This document shows, in pieces, positions 1 to 12,260 of a stretch of DNA of 64,000 nt. The notes beneath the pieces are model-generated. The model was not told the DNA's origin, did not search any database, and was given only the letters and a program-made list of their open reading frames with translations. The stretch is from Stenopsyche tienmushanensis (lineage: Eukaryota > Arthropoda > Insecta > Trichoptera > Stenopsychidae). Position numbers and translations under genes: made by a program. Position 1 is the first letter of the stretch. Each line of letters opens with the position of its first letter. The stretch covers positions 248,001 through 312,000 of the forward strand of contig WACJ01000344.1 of the NCBI GenBank assembly GCA_008973525.1. The letters run 5' to 3'.

Positions 1-25
1 TGACATCATGAGACCATATAATCTC
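1..25 (-). mobile_element. Edge of a LINE copy cut by the window start
   Basis: These 25 bases are identical to 53263-53287, the outer end of the RT-bearing non-LTR fragment at 52.2-53.3 kb, in the same orientation. The two copies stop matching at the same base. The rest of this copy would lie to the left of the window. Only 25 bases are visible, so the assignment rests entirely on that match. Confidence 0.5.
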
Positions 26-1853
26 TCGATTAGAGGCAATATATATTAGTTTTGTAAATTGTTTTTGACTGCCTTTGGATACCGAGACAATTGTTTCTGT
101 AGAGTATTCATTCCTAAAATGTCAGATCTGAAAAAAAATATTCACATTGTGATATTTTTGATTAATTTAATTTCAAAAAGCAGTAATTTTGCAAAGTTTA
201 TGCATAATTCACTTTCGCTTCGAGGAATTATTATCAATGTTGCACACACAATATCTTTATGGACATTTCTAACCATGATGTTGTGAAATAGTAACAATCA
301 TGGTGTGATGCTTTTCAGCTTGTGTTTGATCACTTAAAGGTCATCGTGTCAATTTTAATGGAATCCCTTGAGAAAAGAAGAAGCTTCATATGAATTTAAT
401 TCTAATTATGCGGCTCATAAACTTTCCATTTTACAATTAATGACTTTTATCGATACTACTTAATACTCTGTATTGAAATGAAAGTTTGCTTGATAAATCA
501 ATTGATTAATAAACGCATATAACATATCATCCACTTTTTAGGCCTCAATATCTTTTAATTTAAATTGTAAACAGATAGAACTTACACCGTGTAGACCAAG
601 TAATTGTATGAAAAACAGACAATTGATATCACAAAATATTTTGATGTAATATAATAGGCACTATTAGTAATTTAGAAGTCAACGGACTAATTAGAATCTT
701 ATGAAATAGCTTAAAATTACTTATGTTCGTATATACATATAATAAATATTATTTAAACATTTAAAATAAATTATTGTAATGATAAGATTGAATTTTTATT
801 ATTTTATACATATCGTATAATTTATTAAACAATTTAACATTCCTTATTGTTCTTATGAAAATTTTATACTTTGTATTGTTAAAATAGTTGAATTAAAAAA
901 TGATATAATATAATATTAACATTTATCATTTGTCCTTATCTATTTTGTTATGTTTTGATATGTCTGGCTGAGGGACTTTTCCAGGTGATTAGTACTGTAC
1001 GATAGGCAATATTAATGCTGGCCAACGTGCCGAAACATGTTAAACAATTAGAATTTAATAAACGCAATATTTGTGCATATCTGCTGAAATATTCGTTGGT
1101 CAAAATTGATGTATACATATGTATTAAAATAAGTTAAAATAAATGTGTCAATTCTAATTACATCAAATATATTAAGGATTTTTTTAAGTTGATATTTAAT
1201 TTATTACAATAATTAGATTAACTCACGGAACAGTATTTTTTTTAATGATCTTTATTGAAAATATGTTATTTTATTTATTTTTTCTTTCTAAATTGTTATT
1301 GAATTTATATACACTCGTATATTGTGCACTAGAATATACATATTTATTTTTGTACATTTTGTAAATATGTTGAATTAAATGGTATAGGGAAAAATATAAT
1401 GGTTTTAATCCGTACTTATTAACTCATACTAATCCTTCATTACATAATAGTTGAAGACAATACTTTTGTATACATAAATATATTTGGTCTTGTATAAAGC
1501 AGTTTTAAATTTTACTACAGTTATCAACGTGTTTCTTTATATATAACGTCTTTATATACTTTTGGTGATGGTTTTATTATCACATACATAGTTTAATAGC
1601 AAATTGCCAAATGTACTCAAATATTTTAGTTGCTTATAGAGACATATTTATTTATACTAAGTTGAATAAATTTACTTAAAACAATATTTTTTTATTATAA
1701 TGTACGCTATTATACCTCTGCAGTCGAGCGGCGCCGCTACGGAACCCCGATGTTTTATGCGACCACTCGAGAGGTCACACTACTGCGCCCTAGCGTTTAT
1801 TATAAATAAATTCTTACATTAAACACCAATATAACATTGTATTTTTTACATCT
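26..1853. other. AT-rich stretch, no gene recognised
   Basis: I see no ORF with convincing coding character. The only compositional anomaly is a GC-rich patch of about 80 bp at 1718-1797 (GCGGCGCCGC-type sequence) in otherwise very AT-rich DNA. It has no recognisable tRNA or promoter signature and may be the remains of a short element. Confidence 0.5.
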
Positions 1854-1861
1854 CTCACAAC

Positions 1862-2855
1862 TAGAGATTCTGTGTCGAGATGCCCCGGGACTTACAGGCT
1901 TTTTTGCTATATCGAATCCTGGGACTTGAGACTTTGTGATTTAAAATGTGCAATTAAAAAAATGCAACACAACTGTGCCCAACTGATATTGTATGAGATT
2001 CCAGAATTCCATCAAAAGAATTCCAAGAACAATAGAACAGATATTCGCTTGAAGTGTTTTTAGGTAATAGGAACAGCTGGGACCGATTGATTCGTAGAAA
2101 AATTCAAAAGGAGTAAATGAAAGATCTATGTTTTGTAAATACAATATCAGTTTCTCTCCTAACTTCGAGCTAGTTCGTGCTGTTCTTATGTATGTTCTCT
2201 GACGGGTGGCTAACGGATTTTAATGTAAAAAATATTAATAAATTTTTCAAAAGTTATTATAATTTATTTTATATATCTCGTATTAAAAAAGTAGTATCGT
2301 TTTATTATATATATTTTTTCATTATTGTAGTTCATAATGGAAAGAAGTCAATCGGAAGTATGGAAACATTTCAAAAGAAATAAAAAAAAGGAGATATCCC
2401 AATGCACCCACTATCCAAAACAAATCACATGCAAAGGGTTAAACACAACTGAACTAGCGACACATCTTGAAAGGGTACATTGGATTTTTTTCAATAAAAA
2501 CACCGAAGAAGACATCACCGATGCGGAATGTTCAAATAGTTTGAAAAGAATTAAAATATTCCAACCACCAATAATAAATTTTGTGAATAGGAAAACGCTT
2601 TCAGAAATCGTTGCCCAGCTAGCTGCGCTGGATGGTTTTTCCATAAAAGGGATTACGAATAGTGATTCCATTCGTGAATATGTTACACTAAAAGGGTTTT
2701 CATTACCAAAAAATCAATCCGAAATAATGATATTGATCTCAATAATATAATAATAAATAATTGAAGAGAAAATAAAAGTCTCGAGCTCCAGGACTATAAA
2801 ATGATCATGTCTCGAGTCCCGAGACTTTGAAAAAGCCAAGACTTCAGAATCCCTA
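1862..2855 (+). mobile_element. hAT element, internally deleted, copy A
   Basis: The ends form an 11-bp terminal inverted repeat, TAGAGATTCTG at the left and CAGAATCCCTA at the right, with one mismatch. The element is flanked by a perfect 8-bp target duplication, CTCACAAC, at 1854-1861 and 2856-2863. An 8-bp duplication with a TAGRGATTC-type terminus is the hAT signature. Subterminal copies of a GTCCCGGG-like motif with TCTCGAG/GAGAC occur near both ends. Inside is the start of a transposase ORF (2337-2750). The catalytic region and dimerisation domain are absent, so this is an internally deleted, non-autonomous copy. A relative in inverted orientation lies at 55608-56529. Confidence 0.9.
2337..2750 (+). 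pseudogene. N-terminal fragment of hAT transposase (BED-type finger)
   Basis: A 137-codon ORF lies inside hAT copy A. Residues about 5-45 look like a BED zinc finger: an aromatic start (SEVWKHF), a cysteine at SQC, and the closing HLERVH histidines. The second cysteine of the usual CxxC pair appears to be a tyrosine (CTHY), so the finger may be broken. It is followed by PPIINFVNRKTLSEIVAQL, which resembles the region just before the catalytic core of hAT transposases. The frame ends at the internal deletion, so nothing catalytic remains. Copy B at 55.9 kb begins with the same start-codon context. Confidence 0.7.
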
Positions 2856-2863
2856 CTCACAAC

Positions 2864-4623
2864 AGAGCAATTCGTGAGACCTGATCTATACATTACCACG
2901 TAAATTCCGATACACTTTTATAAAATATTGACAAAATTCCTGGTGCTCAGAGACATTGTTTGCGTTTATGTTTGCAGATCCATACTATGATATTTACATA
3001 TTGTCTCATGATCAAGCGTTGACGTCAAGCACCAATGAACCCCGACTAAAAGGAAAGTTCAATGTAGTTCTGAAAAGTGTAAAGAGGGTAAGGTTGTAAG
3101 GTCTGTGACCAAAGTAAGCCTGGCGATAGATATCAAACCTTAAATTATTGTGATATGTGCTCTGACAAACTGAGGATACATATCGGGGATTGTTTTGTAA
3201 AATATCACACAAAAATCAATTACAGAGTGTAATAGTTTATATTAGGATGATTTTTAAAACTTTAACTAGATAATTACCAAGTTTAAAATGATATGATTTT
3301 CATGATATTTAAAACGTATTTGTTTAAATATATACACGGTTTATTTAAGAATCGACTTTTTTAAAAAAAAATTAAAAGATTGTTCAAATGGTTGTTTGTA
3401 ATCAGTCTGATAGAGTTCACTGTAGTACACAAAATTTTAAAATATCCTATCCACAAGTAAATTGTTTCATGACAAATTTTTAAAATTGTATTCTTCATCT
3501 GTTGGACTTGCTAGAACACCAGCCTATCGTCATTTTAAAAAAATCATTCTTTAAAAACCGAATGAACGAATACATACAAAATGCTGTATAAATTTAAAAC
3601 TGAATAATTCTACTTGACTGAAGATTTACTCAAGTGTTACAAAATATGTAAATTATTTTTTCTATATTCACTGAAATTTTTAATAATCACATGAATTTTC
3701 AAATACAATTAATCGCTTGAAAAGAAATATTTCTTTAGAGTAATATAACCGGAATAACACTTTGCACGTATTTTGCTTGTATATACATGCTAATTGAAAC
3801 TAGATTCAGTCTGTATAATCATACTTGAATTTGTAAATAATGTGCACTCATACTTTATGCACATGTGCTAATATACCTTTAGTTTCCTTTTAAAATTGAT
3901 TGTGTTTGTAAAGTCAAATGTATGCATAGTTGTAAAATTTGTAGGTCATGTTATAGATTTAAAATATCAGAAAAAAATATATATTTTTAAGCCATATTTA
4001 TTGATATTTGATGATATATTTGAGTTACATAATATTTATATCTAACGTGGGACTATCATCGATATTGTTTCTGCAAAACGATCTTCCGGTATTACAAAGT
4101 ATTTATTGAACATACACATGAGGAGAAATGTTTAATTGTTACAAAGTATCATTAAAATATATATTGATTATTTCTAAGCTTTCAAAAGTCTTATTTAGCC
4201 CTGCTGTAATTTTTTTTTTTGTATAAATATTTAATTTTCATTTCCCTGAAACTATTTTACGAATAACAATGACCGGCTTATTGTTGTTAAATTCATGAAA
4301 TGAAAATGATAGATATTTTGTATTTACATAATTTACATTCGTATACTCAATCCATTTGTTTTTGTTAAACAAAAATTCTAGTAATCTGCCATAATTTATC
4401 TTAAGTTTACCTCCCAATTCATCAATGAGAGGTAGTGGGTAGGCATATTTAAATCCTTCATAATCTCAAGATCATCATCAAAAATTTTGTACATCTTGCA
4501 ATTGTTTTTTGTTCAATTTATCAACATTTTGCAAACATTTTCAATAAAATCAATATAGTATTTGCAATTAAATTCAAATTATATGAAAATTATTCCATTC
4601 TATCAGAATAGTTATGGAAATTT
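2864..4623. other. AT-rich intergenic, nothing recognised
   Basis: This lies between hAT copy A and the 3' end of the carotenoid oxygenase gene. No ORF with coding character was seen. The part next to 4624 would include the 3' UTR of the minus-strand gene. Confidence 0.5.
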
Positions 4624-7600
4624 TCATGTGTTTAAATTGTTATTTTCTGACGACGGCAAAAACCATCCATGCAAACATTTTGGAGCTGGGGATGGCGTGG
4701 AAAAGCTTACTCTTCCGACTTCTTGGAAAGTTTTTGCATCGAGAACTAATAGACCAATTTCATTGCATCTATTTCCACCCCAAACCATTGCGCAAATCAC
4801 TACACCGTCATCTTCAAACTGAAACGTAAAAGATTTTATTAATATCCAAGAATTAAGTGATCCAATGATTCAATTTTTGTTGAATAAAATTATTACTTCA
4901 GGATTTGGGCGCTCTACAAATATAGGTTCACTTGGATAACAATTATCTTCACACCACGTTAATTTAGTCTTCTTTACTGTGTCGACTTTTACAAGCTGTA
5001 AAATATGTAGAACATCGTACAATTATTTTCCTATGAATTATTTAAATTAAAATCAAGGTTGAATCAAAGAAACGCTTACTGTTCCCGGATTATCGGCATC
5101 GACATCAGAACTGATTGCATAGAAGTACTGATATGGTTGACCTGGAAATAAATTAACAATTCAATGATCATTTTTACGGATACACTGATGTAAGTACATC
5201 CCGTCATAAAATAAATATGCTAATCAACAATTATAACATTATACCTAAATATTTATCATAATTAATTCTCGGTGTTTCACAGCCTACTGTGGCTAATAAT
5301 TCTGGCGTTATCATGATTCGACCTCCTGGTAAACTGTAAGCTTTAGCATCGGTATCGTTCAATGTTACCTTTTCACCTTGCAACGGCATTACAAATCTCA
5401 TTGGACGTCCTCGAAACATTCCAGCGTATTCTGGATTAGATTGCATCTTCTGAAATAGCAAATATGTTTAGTGAATCTTTTTATAATTGTGTTTAAACTT
5501 AATTGAAACATTTTTTATAAATTTTACATACTCTCATGCTATCGATGTACATGCACTCCAACATGGCTGGATCTTTATAACAACATATATCTATGACGAT
5601 ATGCTTATCTTTTTCATATTGATTGATTATATGTAAATAGAAGAAACCCTCAGAAGAAAATGTTTGTTGTAATTTTCCATCAGAACGTCTCACAATATGA
5701 AATAGGGTCTGAAATTATACAACATTTTTGTTAAAGATACAATAGGCTATTTTTTTTAAGCAGAATCATTAATTGTAGTGGCTTACTTCTTCATTTTTGT
5801 ACCATTTAAGACTACCAATCATTGGTTGATTGGCTAATTGTGTTTTCATTAACTTATAAACTGATACTGATAAGGGTTGCTCAACAACTATAAAATAGTT
5901 TTCAGTTATACCTATAAAAATAAATACGACATTAATTTTATTTACAAAATACAAACACGTTTGTTCTCTTATTTCTAATTAAATTCCACAAACCAAATGT
6001 ATGCATATATCCAGGATGTAATGGCCATCTTACTGGAACAGAAGCAGTTCTATAAGCCTTCTCAAACATATTACCTAAAATTTTATAAATAAATATACAT
6101 GAGGTGATTAAACAAATAACTTATAAAAATTTTTGAAAATATACCATCGTCTGTTTTTGGAAAATGTATTATGTTATACATCGGTCCTTTTTTTGTCACT
6201 GCCATTCCTAAATTGTAAACATCACCTAATAACAAAACAAGCAATGTTATTTTCGTTCGTCACTTTCATCAATTTTTAACACAAAATTAACTTTATATTA
6301 TTTAATACCATTATTTAAGACATGTGGATGAGAAGTATGATTTACTATGGAGACATGATCAGAAACATTCACCCGTTCCTTTGTTTCTAGCGTATCTGGA
6401 TCAATTCTTGATAGGTAAAAAAATGCATTGATCATTAATTTATTGAATAATTTATTTAATAGTGTACAACTAGTAAACTATACAAACCTGTGTATGATGG
6501 GACTCTCTGTGAATGTATAAATTTCATCACCAAAAGGGTAAACGGATATCATAGCATTGTCAGAAATTCCTTCTCCGGGTGTAAACATGGCTGAAAATCT
6601 TAAAATTTTGCATATATATTAATGATATTATCAAAAATGTGATAGTAATTATAAGTGACGATATCTTTATCTAAATTAATAACAGTTAAATTTACCTGTT
6701 AAATATTGAATGGCAAGGATCAGGGACAGATTTTGTGCCAAATTCTGTTACAACTATTCTCTGTGCAGCCTGATTCATTTTATATGTTTTCGATTTGAGA
6801 AATCGACATTGATATGTTACGACACCTTTTTCAATTGCAAATCTAAAAAATTATATAAATTTTAAGTTATCATTCATTAGCTAAAATAGGAAAAAAAATA
6901 CTCTTAAATCTTCTACCTGTGCAATAAAGCAGAACTATCAAAGAGATGCTTGAATTCCATTTCTCCCACTTTGAGCGAGCCCGGTCCATTTCGTAGTAGA
7001 GTTCCATTCAACCAACTGGGGATGGTTCCTAATAAAAAGCAATAAAATATTTAATTTTAGTCATTGTTTTAACTATATTTGGCTTTATAATCATATTTAA
7101 AAGATCTACGTCTACCGTAGGATAAATATATAAAATGTATATAAATAGATATAAATTCAACCCTTGATAGTTTAACATAATAAATTTAAAAATGCAGTCG
7201 AAAAAAGTCAATGGCAATTTAAAAAAAGCTTGTATTGTATACAAACGAGAACAAATTCTATAATAAAATCGCATTAAACAAAGATGATATACATTAACAT
7301 CAAAGAGAATGCGTATAAAATTAAACACATTATCGACCAAGGAATTAGTATTTATGCACCGTTTACAAATATGTATTTTTTAGAAGCTCCATGGCGATTT
7401 GCCAAATTTACTCGTTTTATTTAGCATTTTGTAGGTTTACTGTAATAGAAAAAAATGTACGGTATACATACATGCTGTCGCCATTATCAGTCTAGCTTTG
7501 ATAGTGGCGGCAGTCGAAGCCAAGCAAAATAATTTTAAAGATTGTGTTGTGCAACGATTTGTCAGCATGAGAGATTTTATTCGATGCAATTATTGCTAAT

Positions 7601-8488
7601 GATATTTATGCGTAGAAGGAATTATAAATGCAAACAATTATCTTTGTGTTTAACACGGTTTTGGCTAATGCATTGTGATTTTAGTTTTGATTGTGTCGAG
7701 TGTAAACAATAATTATTAATTAATCATGCAAACATTTCCCATATCAGTTAAATTAAATTGATGTTTTAAGAACAAAGATTTATAAAATCAAGGCATATTC
7801 TGGGGATCATTCATTTATGTAGTATTATTGAATGTACAGTTTGTGTTGAGTATATTCATAGCGTTCATTAAATCAATACAAGAGTAGATATATTTTTCAA
7901 TGCCGTCAAGACAAAAATGAAGGTAAGGACAATCAATATTCATTAAAGTCTTTTGTAAGACTATTTTAACACAAATTTTATATTTGCATTATATTTTCAA
8001 ATGATTTAATTATATTTTTAATATCATTAATAATTATATTTAATTTGCAGATTTTGAATTGGATTGGTTAATAATTTTGATACTGATTTTAAATCAAATT
8101 GAATTTTTATCTGTATTTAAAAATGTTATTAACTATTTATTAGGAGGCTTAAGATTTTTAAATAATAAATTCTATTTGAGCAATTCTCATGTGATAATCT
8201 TATAACGTTCAGGATTAGATATGTTTTATTTTGATATAAACACATTTTGATTTATTGCTTAGATAGTTATGATAGCTATCACTAAGAAGATTATTTCAGA
8301 GAAACTGATTTTTTTAAAGATTTGATTGAAGAAAATGTATTTTATATGACTGTATTTTCATGGAAAATTAGAATACCTTTAGGATTTCCTTTAATCGGTT
8401 TAATGATTTCTTCTTCACAAGACCGCAGCCAAACTGTAGAATCACAATTAGGATATAAATCGCCTTTGGTGTCCTTATTGCATGTATT
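4624..8488 (-). CDS. ninaB: Carotenoid oxygenase (NinaB/BCO type), 5' end unresolved
   Basis: Non-heme iron enzyme of the carotenoid cleavage family; insect NinaB cleaves and isomerises carotenoids to make retinal chromophore. Thirteen exons in transcription order: 8488-8377, 7028-6917, 6842-6696, 6598-6488, 6406-6309, 6225-6145, 6074-5994, 5911-5787, 5708-5532, 5449-5245, 5141-5080, 4995-4897, 4818-4624 (TGA 4626-4624). All introns are GT-AG and all phases agree, giving 534 residues, close to family length. Family blocks seen in order: [93 protein letters not shown]. The four iron-ligand histidines expected for the family are candidates in [19 protein letters not shown] and CLHGWF. The first exon recognised has no in-frame ATG, so a further 5' exon exists; a weak candidate lies near 8700-8790 on this strand. 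I did not verify orthology to NinaB against BCO-like paralogues. Confidence 0.9.
7475..7513. other. Intronic hairpin, 14-bp stem
   Basis: Inverted repeat in the first recognised intron of the carotenoid oxygenase gene. The arms CTGTCGCCATTATC and GATAGTGGCGGCAG pair over 14 bp with two G:U-type pairs and an 11-nt loop. It is GC-richer than its surroundings. The stem is shorter than a typical miRNA precursor, so function is uncertain. Confidence 0.4.
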
Positions 8489-9327
8489 CTAGAATTAAAC
8501 AAAAACACCATTAACCATACATTCTTATAGCAATAATAGTTTTTTTATTCGATTCAAATACCATTTTGTATATATTTTTAATTGAAGAATATATGGATTT
8601 AATAATTAAACCATCAACAATCAACAATTGAGAAAAGGTACTTTTGCGTTTCCAATGCTATTCGCAATACTCGCTGTTCAAGTTCACGGAATCGTCTGAC
8701 GCCCGTAGAACTCGTCTGATCTAATATACCCTCTCAGAGATAGGCAACCAGTTCAAATAACTCGATGAATAATATTTACAAATCCATATGTTCATATGAA
8801 TTTATACTTGTTTCTTAGAAAATAACGATATAATTAGCACTTATTTCGCCTCAAATGCGTCAATTTTTTTGACAATAATATTGTGTCTTGTCGCTAATTT
8901 AATAAACATACTTAACGTTGCAAATTTTTATTGAAAATATTGAACATCATCGCTTTGGTAATTTGTGATGGGGAAATCCTATTTCATCGAATTGAAGATT
9001 TTTTTTTTGTGTCAGCAACAGTATAATTTTATTGACTTCAATCATTCTCAATATCATAAGGCAATAATGTGAAATTTAAATTACTTAAAGATACATTTAT
9101 GTAAATTATCATCTGTACGTAAATCGGGATGCACCATTAGGTTACTGTTTAAAAAAAAAATTATAATAGAAAGTGGCTAGACACTACGTTGCTTCCGTGA
9201 CACTACAGATCATAGAAAACGCCGCAAAACGCCCTAAAAAAGGACGGAGCGGCCACAAGGTTTGCATGTCCAATCGGTCCGCTTTTCTGACCGCCGATAT
9301 GACGAATGAGCGCCTCGCGATCGGATG
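8489..9327. other. Upstream region of the carotenoid oxygenase gene
   Basis: This should contain the missing first exon or exons and the promoter of the minus-strand gene. A GC-richer block at about 8650-8750 stands out. A minus-strand ATG near 8790 opens a short frame with a possible donor (GAGAG followed by GTATAT), but I cannot prove it. GC-richer sequence at 9180-9335 is unidentified; it is the insertion site of the MITE that follows. Confidence 0.3.
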
Positions 9328-9335
9328 CCTTACCT

Positions 9336-9658
9336 CAAGGTTGTCCAACCTTTTCTGTCTTGGGAGCTACTTTTCAATTTAAAATTGTCTCCGGATCGAC
9401 TTCTAATATGATTCTTATAGGAAATGTATTTAAGGTGTTTCTTTTTCCTTTGTTCAAACTTAAAAACTCAAATTAGCAGATAAACACGAATCAAGTTGAG
9501 CTAAAGAGTTTGATCTCCGGAATTTTATTTTTCATCGTCGGCTGTAAATTTATTTATATAAATAATTTTTTTTTCAAAATTCACGGAAGTCGTCGGGATC
9601 GACCAAATTTTCAAAAAGATCGACCGGTCGATCCGGATCGACCGGTTGGACATCCCTG
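9336..9658. mobile_element. Short hAT-type MITE
   Basis: A 323-bp non-coding element. The left end is CAAGGTTGTCCAACC and the right end is GGTTGGACATCCCTG, which form imperfect terminal inverted repeats of about 15 bp. A perfect 8-bp target duplication, CCTTACCT, lies at 9328-9335 and 9659-9666. The right subterminal part holds repeated GGATCGACCGGTCGATC-like palindromic units. The CAGGGRTGTCCAACC-type terminus and 8-bp duplication place it with hAT elements. No coding capacity. Confidence 0.85.
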
Positions 9659-9666
9659 CCTTACCT

Positions 9667-11870
9667 TAACATGCCTACAAAACGATTACAAACTCTCGTT
9701 ATGAAACAAATTTGTCTAAAGAATCGGTCGAAAATATGATTGTATTCATTTTATTGCGGGCTAATACTGACTGGACCTGCTCAAGGTTTAAGCGACAACG
9801 AAGAGTCAATCAGTGTTGGTTCATGTAAAATAAAATAAAAACCATGTGTAACTCTCGACCGGGTCGGTATTCTGCGTTTTGCGCACCAAGTCCAGTTGCG
9901 CCCGTGGCGGGCGCCTGCTTTACCACGCCCTTGTTACGGCTCTCCTACTTCATAACACCCATCCTATTCGTTTTGATGATGAGTTTGCGCAGTAGTTTAG
10001 GAGGATCCCAATCTTTGCGATAATTTCTCGATTGTTTAATGTAGATCTGACTGGATTAGGAATTTTATTGCATCGTTTTCTCAGTTCGTTCTTTAAGCCT
10101 CTATTACCCAATTTAAATATATTATTTAACATTAAAGTTTTCCAAAAAGAAAAAAAAACAACTTACAAAGATGTTTCCGTCACTGTGTTTGAACACAAAC
10201 TGAGCTCAAACATAGTCTCAATTTTTTTTTAATACTTTCGTGTCCCCTAATATTATGAAACAGATTATAGCACTATTACATGAAACTTTCGTTTAAAATG
10301 TTTATACACATAATCGAAACGGTTGTAGAACGTCAAATAAATCAGTTAAATATCGATTGCAATTATAATGGATGATTTTTTAAAACGATAACGATAAAAT
10401 CAATAAAGCAATTGAACTTTCTGTACGAGTCATCGCTTCTAATAAATTCGATGTTTTGAGGAAAATTGATTTAATCTGATTTAATATGTTGCTATGTTTT
10501 TTTCCGAAATTATTATTGAAGTCTTCCGACTGTTTAATTGACTTCCGTTACCGAATAGTCGCGCTCGTCTATTTCAAGCAACCACTGATTGCTATCATTT
10601 ATGAGAATAAGTATATGATCGTGCAAACATTTGGCATAGTTATCATTTGAATGTGAAATATAATAACAAACAATTCGACACTCATCTGTGAATCGTTACC
10701 ATACGGTTACACTCGTCTAAAAGGCTCAATCAGAAAGGCTTCACTTAATAATCCAATTCTCCACGATATCAACAATTTTATTTTATATTCCATCAGCTCA
10801 TTATTTGGGAATTCCCAAGGGTGTTTTATAATGTATATAATTTTTATTGAGTGCCACCCAAATATTGCTTATATAACATTGCGTCCAGGGAAATGATTCA
10901 GTTCTATAAATTCGCATTAAGAATTAAGGACATATTCTTATATAAAAGTATTGTGAATTTATAAAAAAATGTTTGCATTGAATGGATAATGGATGAGAAT
11001 TTTATAATGCAAAAAAATATGATAGATTGGCTCGTAGATATTTTGTTCTTGTCACGTGTATCAGAACGAGATTTTAGCCGTGACGTTTGTCCTTGACTGG
11101 GAGCGCCCTTGGCCATGTACGGGTATCTACAGGGGGGTGAAATTCACCCCCTACTCACCCCACGAACTGAACGCCACGATCCTCTAGGGAAAATTGAGCA
11201 AAATGTATACGAACATTATTTGAAATGCTACAGCATGATCATTATATTTATCTAAATTTATTAAAGTAAATATTATTTAAAAAGTTGTGCGATCGTCTAA
11301 TAGAAACGAAAAGCAAAGGCTTCATGCTCATCGAGCACACACTTGGATAATTGGATATTTGCAATGCTCAAGCAAAATATGTTTATAAAATTAATACTGT
11401 AATTGTATCTACACAACAGCAAACAAGATTGTTTTTTTTTGTTGAATCAACTTTCTGCAATAACATCTATTCCATAAACTTCTCAACCATACACGCTTTG
11501 GTTGTCAATGAAAACTATTGAATCGTAAAATATCCCAGACGTTGATATGTAACATAAGCTCGTTTACCTAACCGCAATGTGTTAATAAATAGGCACACGT
11601 ATCAATATACAATCATTTTGATCCTTTTATTATTTCAAATACTTCTCATCATATGAAATTGTATACATTTCAAGGACAGAAACAAGATATAAAAACGGAA
11701 ATAAAAAATTTTGGACCCATAAAGCAGCTGCTCCAATAATGCAAAATTTTCGACCTTCCATGCAAAAATTATATTTATTGATTCCAGAGTAACAGCATTG
11801 TAAAATAGATAATTCCTTTCTAAGTATTATCAAAGAAATGTAACTTGATTAACATAAATTAGAAATTTAA
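9667..11870. other. Intergenic, nothing firmly identified
   Basis: AT-rich, with two GC-richer islands, at about 9850-9950 and 11040-11190 (the second includes CAGGGGGGTGAAATTCACCCCC). Neither has a recognisable coding frame or RNA-gene signature. They are probably degraded element fragments. Confidence 0.35.
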
Positions 11871-11879
11871 ATACACTCA

Positions 11880-12260
11880 AACCTCTTATTGTGCGATTTC
11901 GAAGTTATGCGGTTTTTTTAAAGCAATTTTTTTATTTCATAAAGAGTACGTATCTAGATATTTTTGATAAAATAGGAAATAAATCATCAACACTGATCGA
12001 AATTTGGAAAAAAATTATAATTTGGGACTGTATAAATCATATTACATCCGCTATCACTGAATTACGACCACGCCCTTTATTCTGGTTTATATTTTTGAAA
12101 AAAAAAAGATTTAGTTTTTTTTTGCATTCTTTCAATGTTTGGACTTTTAAAAATACATTTCCCAAAGGAATTTCTAAAATTCCAACTACTTACGGAGTTA
12201 TAGCTATTTTAGTGAGGTGGCAACTTGGCCGATCCTACCATAATGAAATCTTTTAACGCG
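11880..12260 (+). pseudogene. Possible pogo/Tigger-like transposase relic
   Basis: An open frame from 11891 to 12256 (121 codons) contains IWKKIIIWDCINHITSAI followed by TELRP. This resembles the segment of pogo/Tigger (jerky-like) transposases just before the STLNxCWKKLWPE block, which is not preserved here. The upstream sequence TGCGATTTCGAAGTTATGCGG resembles the ends of Tigger-type elements. No complete terminal repeats or TA duplication were found. The assignment rests on short similarity seen by eye. Confidence 0.35.

Noticed and set aside
5499..5693. Short minus-strand ORFs at 5.2-6.0 kb as separate genes
   Set aside because: They are single exons of the carotenoid oxygenase gene extended into introns; splice sites and phases join them.
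7029..7340. 103-codon minus-strand ORF between oxygenase exons
   Set aside because: Low-complexity hydrophobic translation of AT-rich intron; no family resemblance and it abuts a proven exon boundary.
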